Assembly (NCBI RefSeq): GCF_001618005.1
Contig: NZ_LQXA01000035.1
Location: 186,001 to 250,000, forward strand
Reading direction: 5' to 3'
DNA from: Clavibacter tessellarius
GTDB lineage: Bacteria; Actinomycetota; Actinomycetes; Actinomycetales; Microbacteriaceae
Length of the DNA stretch: 64,000 nucleotides
Shown: positions 17,277-26,646 of the stretch, in pieces
How positions within the stretch are numbered: the stretch's first letter is position 1
How the letters are laid out: every line of letters begins with the position of its first letter
Notes under the pieces: generated by a model
Seen by the model: the letters and a program-made list of their open reading frames with translations, nothing else
Told to the model about the DNA's origin: nothing
The model's database searches: none
Translations under genes and position numbers: made by a program

Positions 17277-17926
17277 GTCGTCGGCACCGCTCGCGCGTCG
17301 CGGGCCCGGGTCCAGCCGGCGCGGCGGCGGAAGGCGCGCGGGTAGCCGCGCACCAGGGTCATCACGATCCCCGTCGCGATGACGGTCTTGATCGCGTCCC
17401 CCGGCAGGAACACCAGGCTCGTGAGGACGGTCTCGCCGAGCGGCAGGCGGGTCACCGCGCTCTGCACGGGGATGCCGACCGCGTAGATCGCGAGGATGCC
17501 GCCGGCCACCATGCCGACCGCCGTGCGCCAGGCGACGGGTCGTCGCCCTCCCGCGTGCACCACGAGCCCGATCACGAACGCGCCCAGGATCCAGCCGACG
17601 AGGTACCCCGCGCTCGGCCCGGCGAACACCCCGAGCCCGCCGGCGCCGCCGGACAGGAGCGGCAGCCCGACGGCGACGAGCAGCAGGAGCACGACGATGC
17701 AGAGGGCGCCGAGCCACGGGCCGAGGATCGCGCCGGCGAGCATCACGCCCAGGGTCTGCGCGGTGATGGGCACGCCGCCGAGCACGCTGATGCCGCCGGG
17801 GAGCCCGAGCACCGCGATCACGGCGGCCAGGACCGCGACCCGGGCCAGGTCGGTGGCGTCGACGCGGGGCGTGCGCTCCGCGCGCTCGAAGCCCCGGGCG
17901 GGGAGGGAGGACGGGGTCATGGGCAT
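17273..17926 (-). CDS. bioY: Biotin transporter BioY (ECF S-component)
   Basis: Membrane substrate-binding subunit for biotin. 217 residues with about six spans and the BioY hallmarks GGVPITAQTLGVMLAGAILG (short motif PITAQT), FAGPSAGYLVGW and LFLPGD-like VFLPGDAIK. It is the first gene of a three-gene ECF operon and is transcribed away from a TetR regulator, with an operator in the 79-nt gap. A second ATG two codons in (17920) is possible. Expression should rise when biotin is scarce and the regulator leaves the operator. Confidence 0.93.
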   Translation of the reverse strand: MPMTPSSLPARGFERAERTPRVDATDLARVAVLAAVIAVLGLPGGISVLGGVPITAQTLGVMLAGAILGPWLGALCIVVLLLLVAVGLPLLSGGAGGLGVFAGPSAGYLVGWILGAFVIGLVVHAGGRRPVAWRTAVGMVAGGILAIYAVGIPVQSAVTRLPLGETVLTSLVFLPGDAIKTVIATGIVMTLVRGYPRAFRRRAGWTRARDARAVPTT

Positions 17927-17979
17927 CCTTCGGATCGGCGCGACGGCAGGTCGTCGGCAGCGGGAGCCGGACCGGCTCC

Positions 17980-18004
17980 TGAACGCCGTTCACTATAGTG
18001 AGCG
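17980..18004. promoter_or_regulatory. BioQ-type operator and divergent promoter core
   Basis: TGAACGCCGTTCA (17980-17992) is a perfect TGAAC-N3-GTTCA inverted repeat, one transposition-like difference from the published BioQ box TGAAC-N3-GTTAC of corynebacteria. Directly adjoining it is a second palindrome, TCACTATAGTGA (17991-18002). Because that palindrome reads TATAGT on both strands, it can provide the -10 element of bioQ (17994-17999, 6 nt before its ATG) and of bioY (17992-17997, minus strand). Repressor binding would block both genes. Confidence 0.75.
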
Positions 18005-18005
18005 C

Positions 18006-18659
18006 ATGGCGGACGCGCGCGGCGGGAGGCGTCTCACCCGCGACGACGTCGCCGCGGCGGCCCTCCGGCTCCTCGACGAGCACGGCCTCCCCGACCTCAC
18101 GATGCGCCGGCTCGGCGCCGCCCTCGACGTGCAGCCGAGCGCGCTCTACTGGCACTACCCGGACAAGCAGACCCTCCTGGCGGCGGTGGCCGACCGCATC
18201 GTGGCCGGAGCGGCGCGGCACCGCGGAGGCGCGGACGCCCCGGGCGACGCCACGGCGGCCATCCGCGACCAGGCGTCCGCGCTGCGCCTGGCGCTCCTCG
18301 CGCACCGCGACGGCGCCGAGGTCGTCGCCAGCACGACGGCCCTGGGCCTCGGCGCGGCGGATGCCCGGGACGCGCTCGCGGCGGCGGTCGCGGGTGCCGG
18401 CTTCGCCGCCGGTGCCGCCGATCGCGCGGCGGACGCGCTCCTGCACTTCGTGCTCGGCCACGTGACCCACGAGCAGCAGCGGACCCAGCTCGCCCGCCTC
18501 GGGGTGATCGCGGCCGACGAGCACCGCGGGGGCGACGCGCGGGACGGCTTCGACTTCGGGATCGACCTGCTGGTGCGCGGCCTGGCGTCGCTCCGCGGGC
18601 GGGAGACGGGATCCGGGGTGGGCCCTGCCGGGCTCGAACCGACGACATCCACGGTGTAA
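18006..18659 (+). CDS. bioQ: TetR-family regulator of biotin genes (BioQ-like)
   Basis: 217 residues. The N-terminal helix-turn-helix is clear (TMRRLGAALDVQPSALYWHY, about 36-55, then PDKQTLLAAVADRIV), followed by an Ala-rich ligand domain of TetR_C type. Its divergent position to bioY and the BioQ-like operator between them identify it as the probable biotin-pathway repressor. The start is leaderless (TATAGT, 6 nt upstream). The last dozen codons (reading GPAGLEPTTSTV) are the antisense of the tRNA-Val gene, and the stop codon lies in that tRNA's anticodon arm, so the C-terminus is not conserved protein sequence. Confidence 0.85.
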   Translation: MADARGGRRLTRDDVAAAALRLLDEHGLPDLTMRRLGAALDVQPSALYWHYPDKQTLLAAVADRIVAGAARHRGGADAPGDATAAIRDQASALRLALLAHRDGAEVVASTTALGLGAADARDALAAAVAGAGFAAGAADRAADALLHFVLGHVTHEQQRTQLARLGVIAADEHRGGDARDGFDFGIDLLVRGLASLRGRETGSGVGPAGLEPTTSTV

Positions 18660-18691
18660 GCGTGGCGCTCTACCAACTGAGCTAAGGGCCC
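18619..18691 (-). tRNA. tRNA-Val (anticodon TAC)
   Basis: 73 nt on the minus strand. The acceptor stem GGGCCCT/AGGGCCC is perfect, the D arm TAGCTCAGTTGGTAGAGC and T arm GTCGGTTCGAGCCCGGC are standard, and the anticodon loop CTTACAC gives TAC. The CCA end is not encoded. The 3' half overlaps the end of the bioQ frame on the opposite strand. Confidence 0.96.
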
Positions 18692-18769
18692 GGGCGGCCG
18701 GGGATCCGGCGCCCCGCCATGCTAGCCGACCGCGTCGGCGCGCCCCCGCTCGGGGGACGGGGAGCGCCG

Positions 18770-18775
18770 TAGCCT
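18770..18775 (+). promoter_or_regulatory. -10 hexamer TAGCCT, leaderless promoter
   Basis: TAGCCT ends 7 nt before the GTG start at 18783; the spacer is C-rich with no ribosome-binding site. Confidence 0.5.
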
Positions 18776-18782
18776 CTCCCCC

Positions 18783-19472
18783 GTGCCCACCCACCCCTCG
18801 CGCCGCACGGTCGCGGAATCCCGCTGGCCCGCTGCGGCCGGCCTCCTCGCCGCGGTCGCGCTCTACGGCGTTGCGCCGACCGCCGTGCCCCCGGGCGTGC
18901 GGATCGCCGTGGTCGTCGCCGCCGTCGCCCTGCTCGTCCCGCTGGTCGTGCTCAACCCGCGCCGCCTCGATCGGGAGACCGCCTGGTCGCGCGGGCTCGG
19001 CCTCGCCCTCGGCGGTCTCCTGCTCGTCGCGAACCAGGTGAGCCTCGTGGTGCTCGTGGTGGCCCTCGTCGACGCCTCGGAGGCGGGTCCGGAGCTGCTC
19101 CTGACGGCGCTGCAGGTGTGGACGACGAACATGCTGGCCTTCGCGCTCGTCTACTGGGAGATGGACCGCGGCGGCCCCGTCGCGCGCCGGGCGCACGCCC
19201 GGGCGTCGCTCGCGCCGGCGGACTTCCGCTTCCCCCAGGACGAGGACGCGGGGGCCGTCTCCGAGGTGGCCAGACGGTCGTCGGAGCACGCCGACTGGGT
19301 GCCGGGCTTCGTCGACTACGCGTACTTCTCGCTGACGAACTCCATGGCGTACAGCCCCACCGACGTCATGCCGCTGTCGCACCGGGCCAAGGGCCTCATG
19401 GCGCTGCAGGCGTTCGCGGGCTTCGTGATCCTCGCGCTCGTCATCGCCCGGGCCGTCAACATCCTCAGCTGA
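18783..19472 (+). CDS. Multi-span membrane protein, ion-channel-like C-terminus
   Basis: 229 residues, with about five hydrophobic segments (residues about 16-35, 40-58, 73-100, 106-122, 207-228). Before the last span is DYAYFSLTNSMAYSPTDVMP, which resembles the pore-helix region of two-span ion-channel families and of DUF1345 proteins, but a K+ filter (TVGYG) is absent. The function is unknown. The GTG start is preceded by TAGCCT at 7 nt, so it is likely leaderless. It converges on the peroxiredoxin gene. Confidence 0.7.
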   Translation: MPTHPSRRTVAESRWPAAAGLLAAVALYGVAPTAVPPGVRIAVVVAAVALLVPLVVLNPRRLDRETAWSRGLGLALGGLLLVANQVSLVVLVVALVDASEAGPELLLTALQVWTTNMLAFALVYWEMDRGGPVARRAHARASLAPADFRFPQDEDAGAVSEVARRSSEHADWVPGFVDYAYFSLTNSMAYSPTDVMPLSHRAKGLMALQAFAGFVILALVIARAVNILS

Positions 19473-19490
19473 CGGCGGGCGACGACGGCA

Positions 19491-19964
19491 TCAGGCGGGG
19501 ACGAGAGCCAGGTCGCGGATGGCGGAGCGGTAGGCGTCGAGCTCGCGCGCCTCGCCCGGAGCCGTGATGAAGCTGCGGCGGATGATGCCCCGCGTGTCGA
19601 TGAGGAACGTCGCGCGGTTGGCGAAGCCCTTCCCCTCCAGGAACACGCCGTACTCCTTGGCGACCTGGCCGTGGGGCCAGAAGTCGGCGAGGAGCTGGAA
19701 GTCGATGCCCTGCTGTTCGGCCCAGGCCCGCAGGGTGTGCTTGCTGTCGACGCTGATGCCGATGAGCTCCACGCGGCTGTCCGCGAACATGCCGAGGTTC
19801 TCCTCGAGCTGGCACATCTCGCCGGTGCACGTCCCGGAGAACGCCAGGGGGAAGAAGACGAGGGCGACCGCGCGATGACCGCGGTACTCGCTCAACCGGA
19901 CCCGCTCTCCGAACTGGTTGGCGAGCTCGAAGTCGGGAGCCTGTGTGTCGTTGGCCAGGGCCAT
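19491..19964 (-). CDS. ahpE: Peroxiredoxin (AhpE-like)
   Basis: Reduces hydrogen peroxide and organic or peroxynitrite substrates. 157 residues with thioredoxin-fold peroxiredoxin motifs. The peroxidatic site is FPLAFSGTCTGEMCQLEENL, with cysteines at 46 and 51; C46 is the peroxidatic residue and the arginine of the active site follows at the expected distance (FANRATFLID). The location near aceE and the fatty-acid regulator matches ahpE (Rv2238c) of M. tuberculosis. The ATG at 19964 has a good ribosome-binding site (GGAAGGAACC). It is cytoplasmic, without a signal peptide. Confidence 0.9.
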   Translation of the reverse strand: MALANDTQAPDFELANQFGERVRLSEYRGHRAVALVFFPLAFSGTCTGEMCQLEENLGMFADSRVELIGISVDSKHTLRAWAEQQGIDFQLLADFWPHGQVAKEYGVFLEGKGFANRATFLIDTRGIIRRSFITAPGEARELDAYRSAIRDLALVPA

Positions 19965-20190
19965 GGGGTGCGGTTCCTTCCGTGCCGGCAGATGTCCCCT
20001 GTCTGGCACGAGGACCGATCCTACGCCGGGGTCCCGCGATGTCCAGCGTCGCCGCCGCGCCGCTCCCGGCCGCCGTCGGTGACCGTCGGTCCGCATGGGT
20101 AGGCTTGCCCTCGGCGTACGCGCGGTCTCGCACCCTTCGAGCCCCGTGGCACCGAAGACGATGTCTGCACACCACAGGAAGAGGTCGAGG

Positions 20191-22917
20191 GTGACTGTCA
20201 ACGACCAGGATCCGTACTCGGTGAACCACACCGACAGCGATCCGGAAGAGACCGCCGAATGGAACGAGTCCCTCGACGGGCTCGTCGAGACGCAGGGTCG
20301 GGGTCGCGCGCGCGACGTCATGCTCAGCCTCCTCAAGCGCTCGAAGGAGCTGCACCTCGGGGTGCCGATGGTCCCGACCACGGACTACATCAACACCATC
20401 GCGCCGGAGAACGAGCCCGACTTCCCCGGTGACGAGGACCTCGAGCGCCGCTACCGCGCGTGGATCCGCTGGAACGCGGCCGTCACCGTGCACCGGGCGC
20501 AGCGTCCCGGCATCGCGGTCGGCGGGCACATCGCCACGTACGCCTCCTCCGCCGCCCTGTACGAGGTCGGCTACAACCACTTCTTCCGCGGCCAGGACCA
20601 CCCGGGCGGTGGCGACCAGGTCTTCGTGCAGGGCCACGCCTCCCCCGGCACCTACGCGCGCGCCTTCCTGGAGGGACGTCTCAGCGAGCACCAGCTCGAC
20701 GGGTTCCGCCAGGAGAAGAGCCACGAGGGCGGTGGGCTGTCGTCCTACCCGCACCCCCGCCTCATGCCGGAGTTCTGGCAGTTCCCCACGGTCTCGATGG
20801 GCCTCGGCCCCATCAACGCCATCTACCAGGCGCAGGCGAACAAGTACCTCACCAACCGCGGCATCAAGGACGCCTCCGACCAGCAGGTCTGGGCCTTCCT
20901 CGGCGACGGCGAGATGGACGAGGTCGAGAGCCGCGGACAGCTCCAGGTGGCGGCGAACGAGAAGCTCGACAACCTCAACTTCGTCATCAACTGCAACCTC
21001 CAGCGCCTCGACGGACCCGTCCGCGGCAACGGCAAGATCATCCAGGAGCTCGAGAGCTTCTTCCGCGGCGCCGGCTGGAACGTCATCAAGGTCGTCTGGG
21101 GTCGCGAGTGGGACGACCTGCTCGCCCGCGACACCGAGGGCGCGCTCCTCGAGCTGATGAACCGCACGCCCGACGGCGACTACCAGACCTTCAAGGCCGA
21201 GAGCGGCGCCTACATCCGCGAGAACTTCTTCGGGCGCGACGAGCGCACCGCGAAGCTCGTCGAGGGCTACACCGACGACCAGATCTGGAACCTCAAGCGC
21301 GGCGGCCACGACTACCGCAAGGTCTACGCGGCCTTCAAAGCGGCCAGCGAGCACACGGGCCAGCCCACGGTGATCCTCGCCAAGACCGTCAAGGGCTACG
21401 GCCTCGGCCCGAGCTTCGAGGGCCGCAACGCGACCCACCAGATGAAGAAGCTCACGCTCGACAACCTCAAGCAGTTCCGCGACGAGATGCGCGTGCCGAT
21501 CACGGACGCCCAGCTCGAGGAGGACCCGTACCTGCCGCCGTACTACCACCCCGGCCAGGACGACGAGGCGATCCAGTACATGCACGAGCGCCGTCGCGCG
21601 CTCGGCGGGTACTCCCCCGAGCGCCGCACGAAGCACACGGCCATCTCGCTGCCGGACGACTCGGCCTACCGCATCTCCAAGAAGGGCTCCGGCACGCAGG
21701 AGATCGCCACGACCATGGCGTTCGTCCGGCTGCTCAAGGACCTGATCCGCGCGAAGGACTTCGGCAACCGCGTCGTCCCGATCATCCCGGACGAGGCCCG
21801 CACGTTCGGCATCGACGCCTTCTTCCCGACGGCGAAGATCTACAACCCGAACGGCCAGCACTACACGTCGGTCGACCGCGAGCTGCTGCTGTCCTACAAG
21901 GAGAGCCCGCAGGGCCAGATCGTGCACGTGGGCATCAACGAGGCGGGCGCGCTGGCGGCGTTCACGAACCTCGGCACCACGTACTCGACGCAGGGCGAGC
22001 CGCTCATCCCGATCTACGTCTTCTACTCGATGTTCGGGTTCCAGCGCACGGGCGACGCGATCTGGGCGGCGGGCGACCAGATGGCGCGCGGCTTCCTCAT
22101 CGGCGCGACCGCCGGCCGCACCACGCTCACGGGCGAGGGCCTGCAGCACGCGGACGGCCACTCGCTGGTCCTGTCGGCAACCAACCCCGCGGTCGTCTCC
22201 TACGACCCGGCGTACGCCTACGAGATCGGGCACATCGTGCGCACCGGCCTCGAGCGCATGTACGGCGGCGAGCACGAGGACCCGAACGTCATGTACTACC
22301 TCACGGTGTACAACGAACCGATCATCCACCCGGCCGAGCCCGAGGGCGTGGACGTGGACGGCATCGTCCGCGGCATCCACAAGCTCAAGGACGGCTGGGT
22401 CGACGGCCCGAAGGCGCAGCTCATGGCTTCCGGCGTCGCCGTCCCGTGGGCCCTCGAGGCGCAGCAACTCCTCGCCGACGACTGGGGCGTGTCCGCGGAC
22501 GTCTGGTCCGTCACGTCCTGGGGCGAGCTCCGCCGGGACGGCCTGGCGGCCGAGGAGCACAACCTGCTCCACCCGCACTCCGAGGAGCGCGTGCCGTACC
22601 TGGAGGAGAAGCTCCGCGGATCCGAGGGCCCGTTCGTCGCGGTCACCGACTTCTCGCACGCGGTGCCCGACCAGATCCGCCAGTTCGTCCCCGGCGACTA
22701 CTCGACGCTCGGCGCCGACGGCTTCGGCTTCTCGGACACGCGTCCGGCGGCCCGCCGCTTCTTCGCGATCGACGGCCCGTCGATGGTCGTGAAGACGCTG
22801 CAGCGCCTCGCCAAGCAGGGCAAGGTCGACCGGGACGCGCCGAAGTGGGCGATCGACAAGTACCGCCTGCTGGACGTCACCGCCGGCACGACCGGATCGG
22901 CGGGCGGCGAGGCGTGA
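20191..22917 (+). CDS. aceE: Pyruvate dehydrogenase E1 component, homodimeric
   Basis: Decarboxylates pyruvate with thiamine diphosphate and hands the acetyl group to the lipoyl E2 (sucB-type protein at the left end). 908 residues, the usual length of homodimeric AceE. The ThDP-binding motif is [12 protein letters not shown] followed about 30 residues later by [11 protein letters not shown]; the catalytic-histidine region is [20 protein letters not shown] and [11 protein letters not shown] is also seen. The GTG at 20191 was chosen because AGGAAGAGG lies about 8 nt upstream and the product then begins [10 protein letters not shown] as in relatives; an ATG ten codons earlier lacks such a site. 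Confidence 0.96.
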   Translation: MTVNDQDPYSVNHTDSDPEETAEWNESLDGLVETQGRGRARDVMLSLLKRSKELHLGVPMVPTTDYINTIAPENEPDFPGDEDLERRYRAWIRWNAAVTVHRAQRPGIAVGGHIATYASSAALYEVGYNHFFRGQDHPGGGDQVFVQGHASPGTYARAFLEGRLSEHQLDGFRQEKSHEGGGLSSYPHPRLMPEFWQFPTVSMGLGPINAIYQAQANKYLTNRGIKDASDQQVWAFLGDGEMDEVESRGQLQVAANEKLDNLNFVINCNLQRLDGPVRGNGKIIQELESFFRGAGWNVIKVVWGREWDDLLARDTEGALLELMNRTPDGDYQTFKAESGAYIRENFFGRDERTAKLVEGYTDDQIWNLKRGGHDYRKVYAAFKAASEHTGQPTVILAKTVKGYGLGPSFEGRNATHQMKKLTLDNLKQFRDEMRVPITDAQLEEDPYLPPYYHPGQDDEAIQYMHERRRALGGYSPERRTKHTAISLPDDSAYRISKKGSGTQEIATTMAFVRLLKDLIRAKDFGNRVVPIIPDEARTFGIDAFFPTAKIYNPNGQHYTSVDRELLLSYKESPQGQIVHVGINEAGALAAFTNLGTTYSTQGEPLIPIYVFYSMFGFQRTGDAIWAAGDQMARGFLIGATAGRTTLTGEGLQHADGHSLVLSATNPAVVSYDPAYAYEIGHIVRTGLERMYGGEHEDPNVMYYLTVYNEPIIHPAEPEGVDVDGIVRGIHKLKDGWVDGPKAQLMASGVAVPWALEAQQLLADDWGVSADVWSVTSWGELRRDGLAAEEHNLLHPHSEERVPYLEEKLRGSEGPFVAVTDFSHAVPDQIRQFVPGDYSTLGADGFGFSDTRPAARRFFAIDGPSMVVKTLQRLAKQGKVDRDAPKWAIDKYRLLDVTAGTTGSAGGEA

Positions 22918-22933
22918 GCTGCGCCGACCTGAC

Positions 22934-24208
22934 GTGACGACGAGCGACCGGCACGACACCGACGTGGAGACCGGGGAGACGAAGGCGGAGACGCTGACGT
23001 GGCTCCGGTCCCTCTCGGGCGAGCTGGCGAGCGCGACGCTCAAGCGGCTCGAGGACACGCTGCCCTGGTACGGCGCGATGCCGCCCGGGCGGCGGTCCGC
23101 GGTCGGGCTCGTGGCGCAGGCCGGCATCACGTCGTTCATCCACTGGTACGACGACCCGGACTCCACGCCCTGGATCGCGGCGGACGTCTTCGGCGCGGCG
23201 CCGCGCGAGCTCCTGCGCTCGGTGACGCTGCAGCAGACGCTGCAGCTCATCCGCGTCACCGTGGAGGTCGTCGAGGATCGCGTCCGCGACCGCCACCGCA
23301 CGGTGCGGGACGCGATCCTGCTCTACTCCCGAGAGATCGCCTTCGCCGCGGCCGACGTGTACGCCCGCGCCGCCGAGGCCCGGGGCCTCTGGGACGCTCG
23401 GCTCGAGGCGCTCGTGGTCGACAGCATCCTCTCGGGCGAGTACGACGACGAGCTGCCGTCCCGCATCGCCGCCCTCGGGTGGCACGGACACGGCGAGGTG
23501 TCCGTCCTCGTCGGCACGGCGCCCCCCGTGCTCGACGTCGACCAGCTCCGGCGCACCGCGCGGCACCTCGACGCCGACGTCCTCATCGGCGTGCAGGGAA
23601 GCCGGCTCGTGCTCGTGATCGGGCGCGCGTCGCCCGCGGTGGCGGATCCGGAGGTCCCGGAGGCGGAGGCGACGCGGGTCGCGTTCCTCGAGATCGCCAC
23701 GCAGCTCGAGCCGGGGTTCGGGAACGGCCACCTCGTGCTCGGCCACGAGGTGCCGAGCCTGGTCGAGGCCTCCCGCAGCGCGCGGGCCGCCCTCGCGGGG
23801 TTCGCCGTCGCGCGCTCCTGGCGCAACGCCCCGCGACCGACGCTCGCCGACGACCTGCTCCCCGAACGCGCCCTCGCCGGCGATCCGCTCGCGCGCTCGA
23901 CCCTCATCAACCGCATCTACAAGCCCCTCCAGGCGCACTCGACCGAGCTGCTCGCGACGCTGTGGTGCTACCTCGACACCGGTCGGTCGCTCGAGGCGAC
24001 CGCGCGGGAGCTGTTCGTGCACCCGAACACCGTGCGGTACCGCCTGAAGCGCGTGTCGGACGTCATCGGCTGGGATGCGACGGGGGCCCGCGAGGCGCTC
24101 ATCCTCCAGGCGGCGCTCATCATCGGCAGCATCGCCGAGGCGGGGACCGTCGTGCCCAAGCAGCAGACGCCCGGTCGGACGCGGCCGAAGCGCCAGGCGG
24201 CCCGGTGA
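22934..24208 (+). CDS. fasR: PucR-type transcriptional regulator (FasR-like)
   Basis: 424 residues. The C-terminal HTH_30 domain typical of the PucR/CdaR family is clear (LWCYLDTGRSLEATARELFV and HPNTVRYRLKRVSDVIGW, about 345-385). The central region has a GGDEF-like fold seen in this family. The gene directly precedes fabD, as SCO2386 (FasR, an activator of fatty-acid synthesis) does in Streptomyces and Rv2242 does in M. tuberculosis. The assignment rests on this synteny and domain type. It starts with GTG 16 nt after the aceE stop, so it is probably cotranscribed with aceE, linking acetyl-CoA supply with lipid synthesis. Confidence 0.88.
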   Translation: MTTSDRHDTDVETGETKAETLTWLRSLSGELASATLKRLEDTLPWYGAMPPGRRSAVGLVAQAGITSFIHWYDDPDSTPWIAADVFGAAPRELLRSVTLQQTLQLIRVTVEVVEDRVRDRHRTVRDAILLYSREIAFAAADVYARAAEARGLWDARLEALVVDSILSGEYDDELPSRIAALGWHGHGEVSVLVGTAPPVLDVDQLRRTARHLDADVLIGVQGSRLVLVIGRASPAVADPEVPEAEATRVAFLEIATQLEPGFGNGHLVLGHEVPSLVEASRSARAALAGFAVARSWRNAPRPTLADDLLPERALAGDPLARSTLINRIYKPLQAHSTELLATLWCYLDTGRSLEATARELFVHPNTVRYRLKRVSDVIGWDATGAREALILQAALIIGSIAEAGTVVPKQQTPGRTRPKRQAAR

Positions 24209-24302
24209 CCCGCCGATCGTGTGGCCTCGTCACAACGTCGTGGAGGATCCTCTGTAGGACCTCGACTCCGACGCGGCTCGCGCACGCTGGGAGGATGGAC
24301 GG

Positions 24303-25223
24303 ATGATCATCGTCGTGTGCCCCGGCCAGGGCTCCCAGAAGCCCGGATTCCTCTCCCCGTGGCTGGAGCACCCCGATCACGCCCGGCTCCTCGGCGAGCT
24401 CGGCGACGCGGCCGGGCTCGACCTCGTCTTGCACGGCACCACATCCGACGCGGACACCATCCGCGACACCGCCGTCGCGCAGCCGCTCATCGTCGCGGCG
24501 GGCATCATGGCCCTCCGGGCGCTCCTCGCCGACGGCCGGGACGCCTACGTGGCCGGCATCGCCGGGCATTCGGTGGGCGAGATCACGGCGGCGGCGGGCG
24601 CCGGGATCCTCACCGACACGGAGGCCATGGCCCTCGTCCGCACGCGGGGCGACGCGATGGCCGAGGCCGCGGCCACCACGCGCACGGGCATGAGCGCCGT
24701 CGTGGGCGGCGACCAGGACGCCATCCTGGCGCGGCTCGCGGAGCTGGGCCTGGAGCCCGCCAACTACAACGGCGGCGGCCAGATCGTCGTGGCCGGCGAG
24801 CCGGAGGCCCTCGCGGCCCTCCAGGCCGAGCCGCTCCGGGGGACGCGCGTCATCCCGCTCCAGGTGGCGGGGGCCTTCCACACCCACCACATGGCGCCCG
24901 CGGTGGACGCGCTCCGAGACGCCGTCGCCCCGCTCGCGCCCCGCGACCCCCGCTTCCCCGTGTGGACGAACCGCGACGGCAGCCGGGTCGACTCCGGTGC
25001 CGCCTACCTCGACCTCATCGTGGGCCAGGTCGCGAGCCCGGTGCGCTGGGACCTCTGCATGGAGGCCTTCGACGCCGCCGGCGTCACCGGGCTCATCGAG
25101 GTCGCTCCCGCGGGCGCCCTCACCGGACTCGCCAAGCGCGGCCTCAAGGGGCTGCCGACCCTCGCGCTCTCCACGCCCGACGACCTCCCGGCGGCCATCG
25201 ACATGCTCGACGCGCACGCCTGA
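24303..25223 (+). CDS. fabD: Malonyl-CoA:ACP transacylase
   Basis: Loads malonyl groups onto acyl carrier protein for fatty-acid elongation. 306 residues, with the family motifs CPGQGSQKPG at the N-terminus, the nucleophile serine in GIAGHSVGEITAAA (S90) and the histidine region VAGAFHTHHMAPAV. The ATG follows GGGAGGATGGACGG. The operon fabD-fabH-acpP-fabF is compact (31 and 50 nt gaps), with a 79-nt hairpin-bearing gap before fabF. The regulator upstream is expected to act on the promoter in the 94-nt gap before this gene. Confidence 0.95.
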   Translation: MIIVVCPGQGSQKPGFLSPWLEHPDHARLLGELGDAAGLDLVLHGTTSDADTIRDTAVAQPLIVAAGIMALRALLADGRDAYVAGIAGHSVGEITAAAGAGILTDTEAMALVRTRGDAMAEAAATTRTGMSAVVGGDQDAILARLAELGLEPANYNGGGQIVVAGEPEALAALQAEPLRGTRVIPLQVAGAFHTHHMAPAVDALRDAVAPLAPRDPRFPVWTNRDGSRVDSGAAYLDLIVGQVASPVRWDLCMEAFDAAGVTGLIEVAPAGALTGLAKRGLKGLPTLALSTPDDLPAAIDMLDAHA

Positions 25224-25254
25224 TCCCGCCGCACCCGACACCGAACAGGGACAC

Positions 25255-26268
25255 ATGACCGCCCAGCCCCGCCCCACCATCCAGACCGCGCCCGTCGTCG
25301 AGCGCTTCACCCGCATCTGGGGCCTCGGCGCCGCCCGCGGCGAGCTCGACGTCCCCAACGACGACCTCGTCGGGCCCATCGACTCGTCCGACGAGTGGAT
25401 CCGCCAGCGCACCGGCATCGTCACCCGCAAGCGCGCGGGCGCGGACGTCGACGCCGTCGACCTCGCGACCACCGCCTCGCTCGAGGCCATCGCGAAGGCC
25501 GGCATCCGGCCCGAGCAGATCGGCATCGTCCTCGTCTCCACGGTGAGCAACACCGTGCAGACGCCGTCGATGGCCGCGCTCCTCGCCGACCGCATCGGCG
25601 CGAACCCGGCGCCCGCCTACGACATCTCGGCCGCGTGCGCCGGCTACACGTACGGCATCGCGCAGGCGGACTCCTTCATCCGCTCGGGTCTCGCGGAGTA
25701 CGTGCTCGTGGTGGGCGCGGAGAAGCTGTCCGACATCGTCGATCCCACCGACCGCTCCATCTCGTTCCTGCTCGGCGACGGCGCGGGCGCTGCGATCGTC
25801 GGCCCGAGCGACACCCCCGGCATCTCCGCCACCGTGTGGGGCTCCGACGGCTCCAACTGGGACGCCGTCGGCATGACCGGCACCCTGAAGAGCATGCGCG
25901 ACGGGTCCGCGTGGCCCACCCTCCGCCAGGACGGCCAGAAGGTCTTCCGCTGGGCGGTCTGGGAGATGGCCAAGGTCGCCAAGGAGGCGCTCGACCGCGC
26001 GGGCATCACGGCTGACCAGCTGGCCGCGTTCATCCCCCACCAGGCGAACATGCGCATCGTGGACGAGTTCGCCAAGCAGCTCGGCCTTCCGGATACGGTG
26101 GCCATCGCGCGCGACATCGAGACCACCGGCAACACGTCGGCCGCCTCCATCCCGCTCGCCACCCACCGCCTGCTCGAGGAGGACCCGTCGCTCTCGGGCG
26201 GCCTCGCCCTGCAGATCGGATTCGGCGCCGGACTCGTGTTCGGCGCGCAGGTCGTCGTCCTGCCCTGA
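25255..26268 (+). CDS. fabH: 3-Oxoacyl-ACP synthase III
   Basis: Starts each fatty acid by condensing acyl-CoA with malonyl-ACP; in actinobacteria branched-chain primers are usual. 337 residues with the Cys-His-Asn triad: C128 (DISAACAGYTYG), H262 (IPHQANMRI) and N293 (GNTSAASIPLA). The ATG follows AGGGACAC, and the gene lies 31 nt after fabD. The N-terminal extension of about 15 residues before the conserved IWGLGAARGE is longer than in E. coli FabH but common in relatives. Confidence 0.95.
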   Translation: MTAQPRPTIQTAPVVERFTRIWGLGAARGELDVPNDDLVGPIDSSDEWIRQRTGIVTRKRAGADVDAVDLATTASLEAIAKAGIRPEQIGIVLVSTVSNTVQTPSMAALLADRIGANPAPAYDISAACAGYTYGIAQADSFIRSGLAEYVLVVGAEKLSDIVDPTDRSISFLLGDGAGAAIVGPSDTPGISATVWGSDGSNWDAVGMTGTLKSMRDGSAWPTLRQDGQKVFRWAVWEMAKVAKEALDRAGITADQLAAFIPHQANMRIVDEFAKQLGLPDTVAIARDIETTGNTSAASIPLATHRLLEEDPSLSGGLALQIGFGAGLVFGAQVVVLP

Positions 26269-26318
26269 GTCCCGCCCCATAAGCTGTTCCGGTCATCACG
26301 AACCACGAGGAGATACAC

Positions 26319-26567
26319 ATGGCACTGTCCACCGAAGAAGTCCTGGCCGGCCTGGCCGAGCTCGTCAACGACGAGACCGGGATCGCCACCGACACCGTCG
26401 AGATGGACAAGTCGTTCACCGACGACCTGGACATCGACTCGATCTCGATGATGACGATCGTCGTCAACGCCGAGGAGAAGTTCGACGTGAAGATCCCGGA
26501 CGAGGAAGTCAAGAACCTCAAGACCGTCGGCGACGCGGTCACGTTCATCACCAACGCGCAGTCCTGA
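26319..26567 (+). CDS. acpP: Acyl carrier protein
   Basis: 82 residues, acidic. The phosphopantetheine attachment serine is S41 in DDLDIDSISMM. Carries growing acyl chains between the FAS II enzymes. The ATG has an AGGAGA ribosome-binding site. It lies 50 nt after fabH and is followed by a strong hairpin before fabF, which would favour higher ACP levels relative to FabF. Confidence 0.96.
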   Translation: MALSTEEVLAGLAELVNDETGIATDTVEMDKSFTDDLDIDSISMMTIVVNAEEKFDVKIPDEEVKNLKTVGDAVTFITNAQS

Positions 26568-26576
26568 CCGCGCGGA

Positions 26577-26610
26577 GGATGGCCGGCCCCGACCTCGGGG
26601 CCGGCCATCC
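26577..26610 (+). terminator. Strong hairpin between acpP and fabF
   Basis: A perfect inverted repeat of 16 bp (26577-26592 with 26595-26610) beginning 10 nt after the acpP stop. It is very GC-rich and followed by a C-rich stretch without a T-run. It may act as an attenuator or as an mRNA 3'-stabilising element that raises acpP over fabF. Confidence 0.6.
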
Positions 26611-26646
26611 CCCTCCCCTGTTCCCGACGTCGAGGAGACGCCACGC

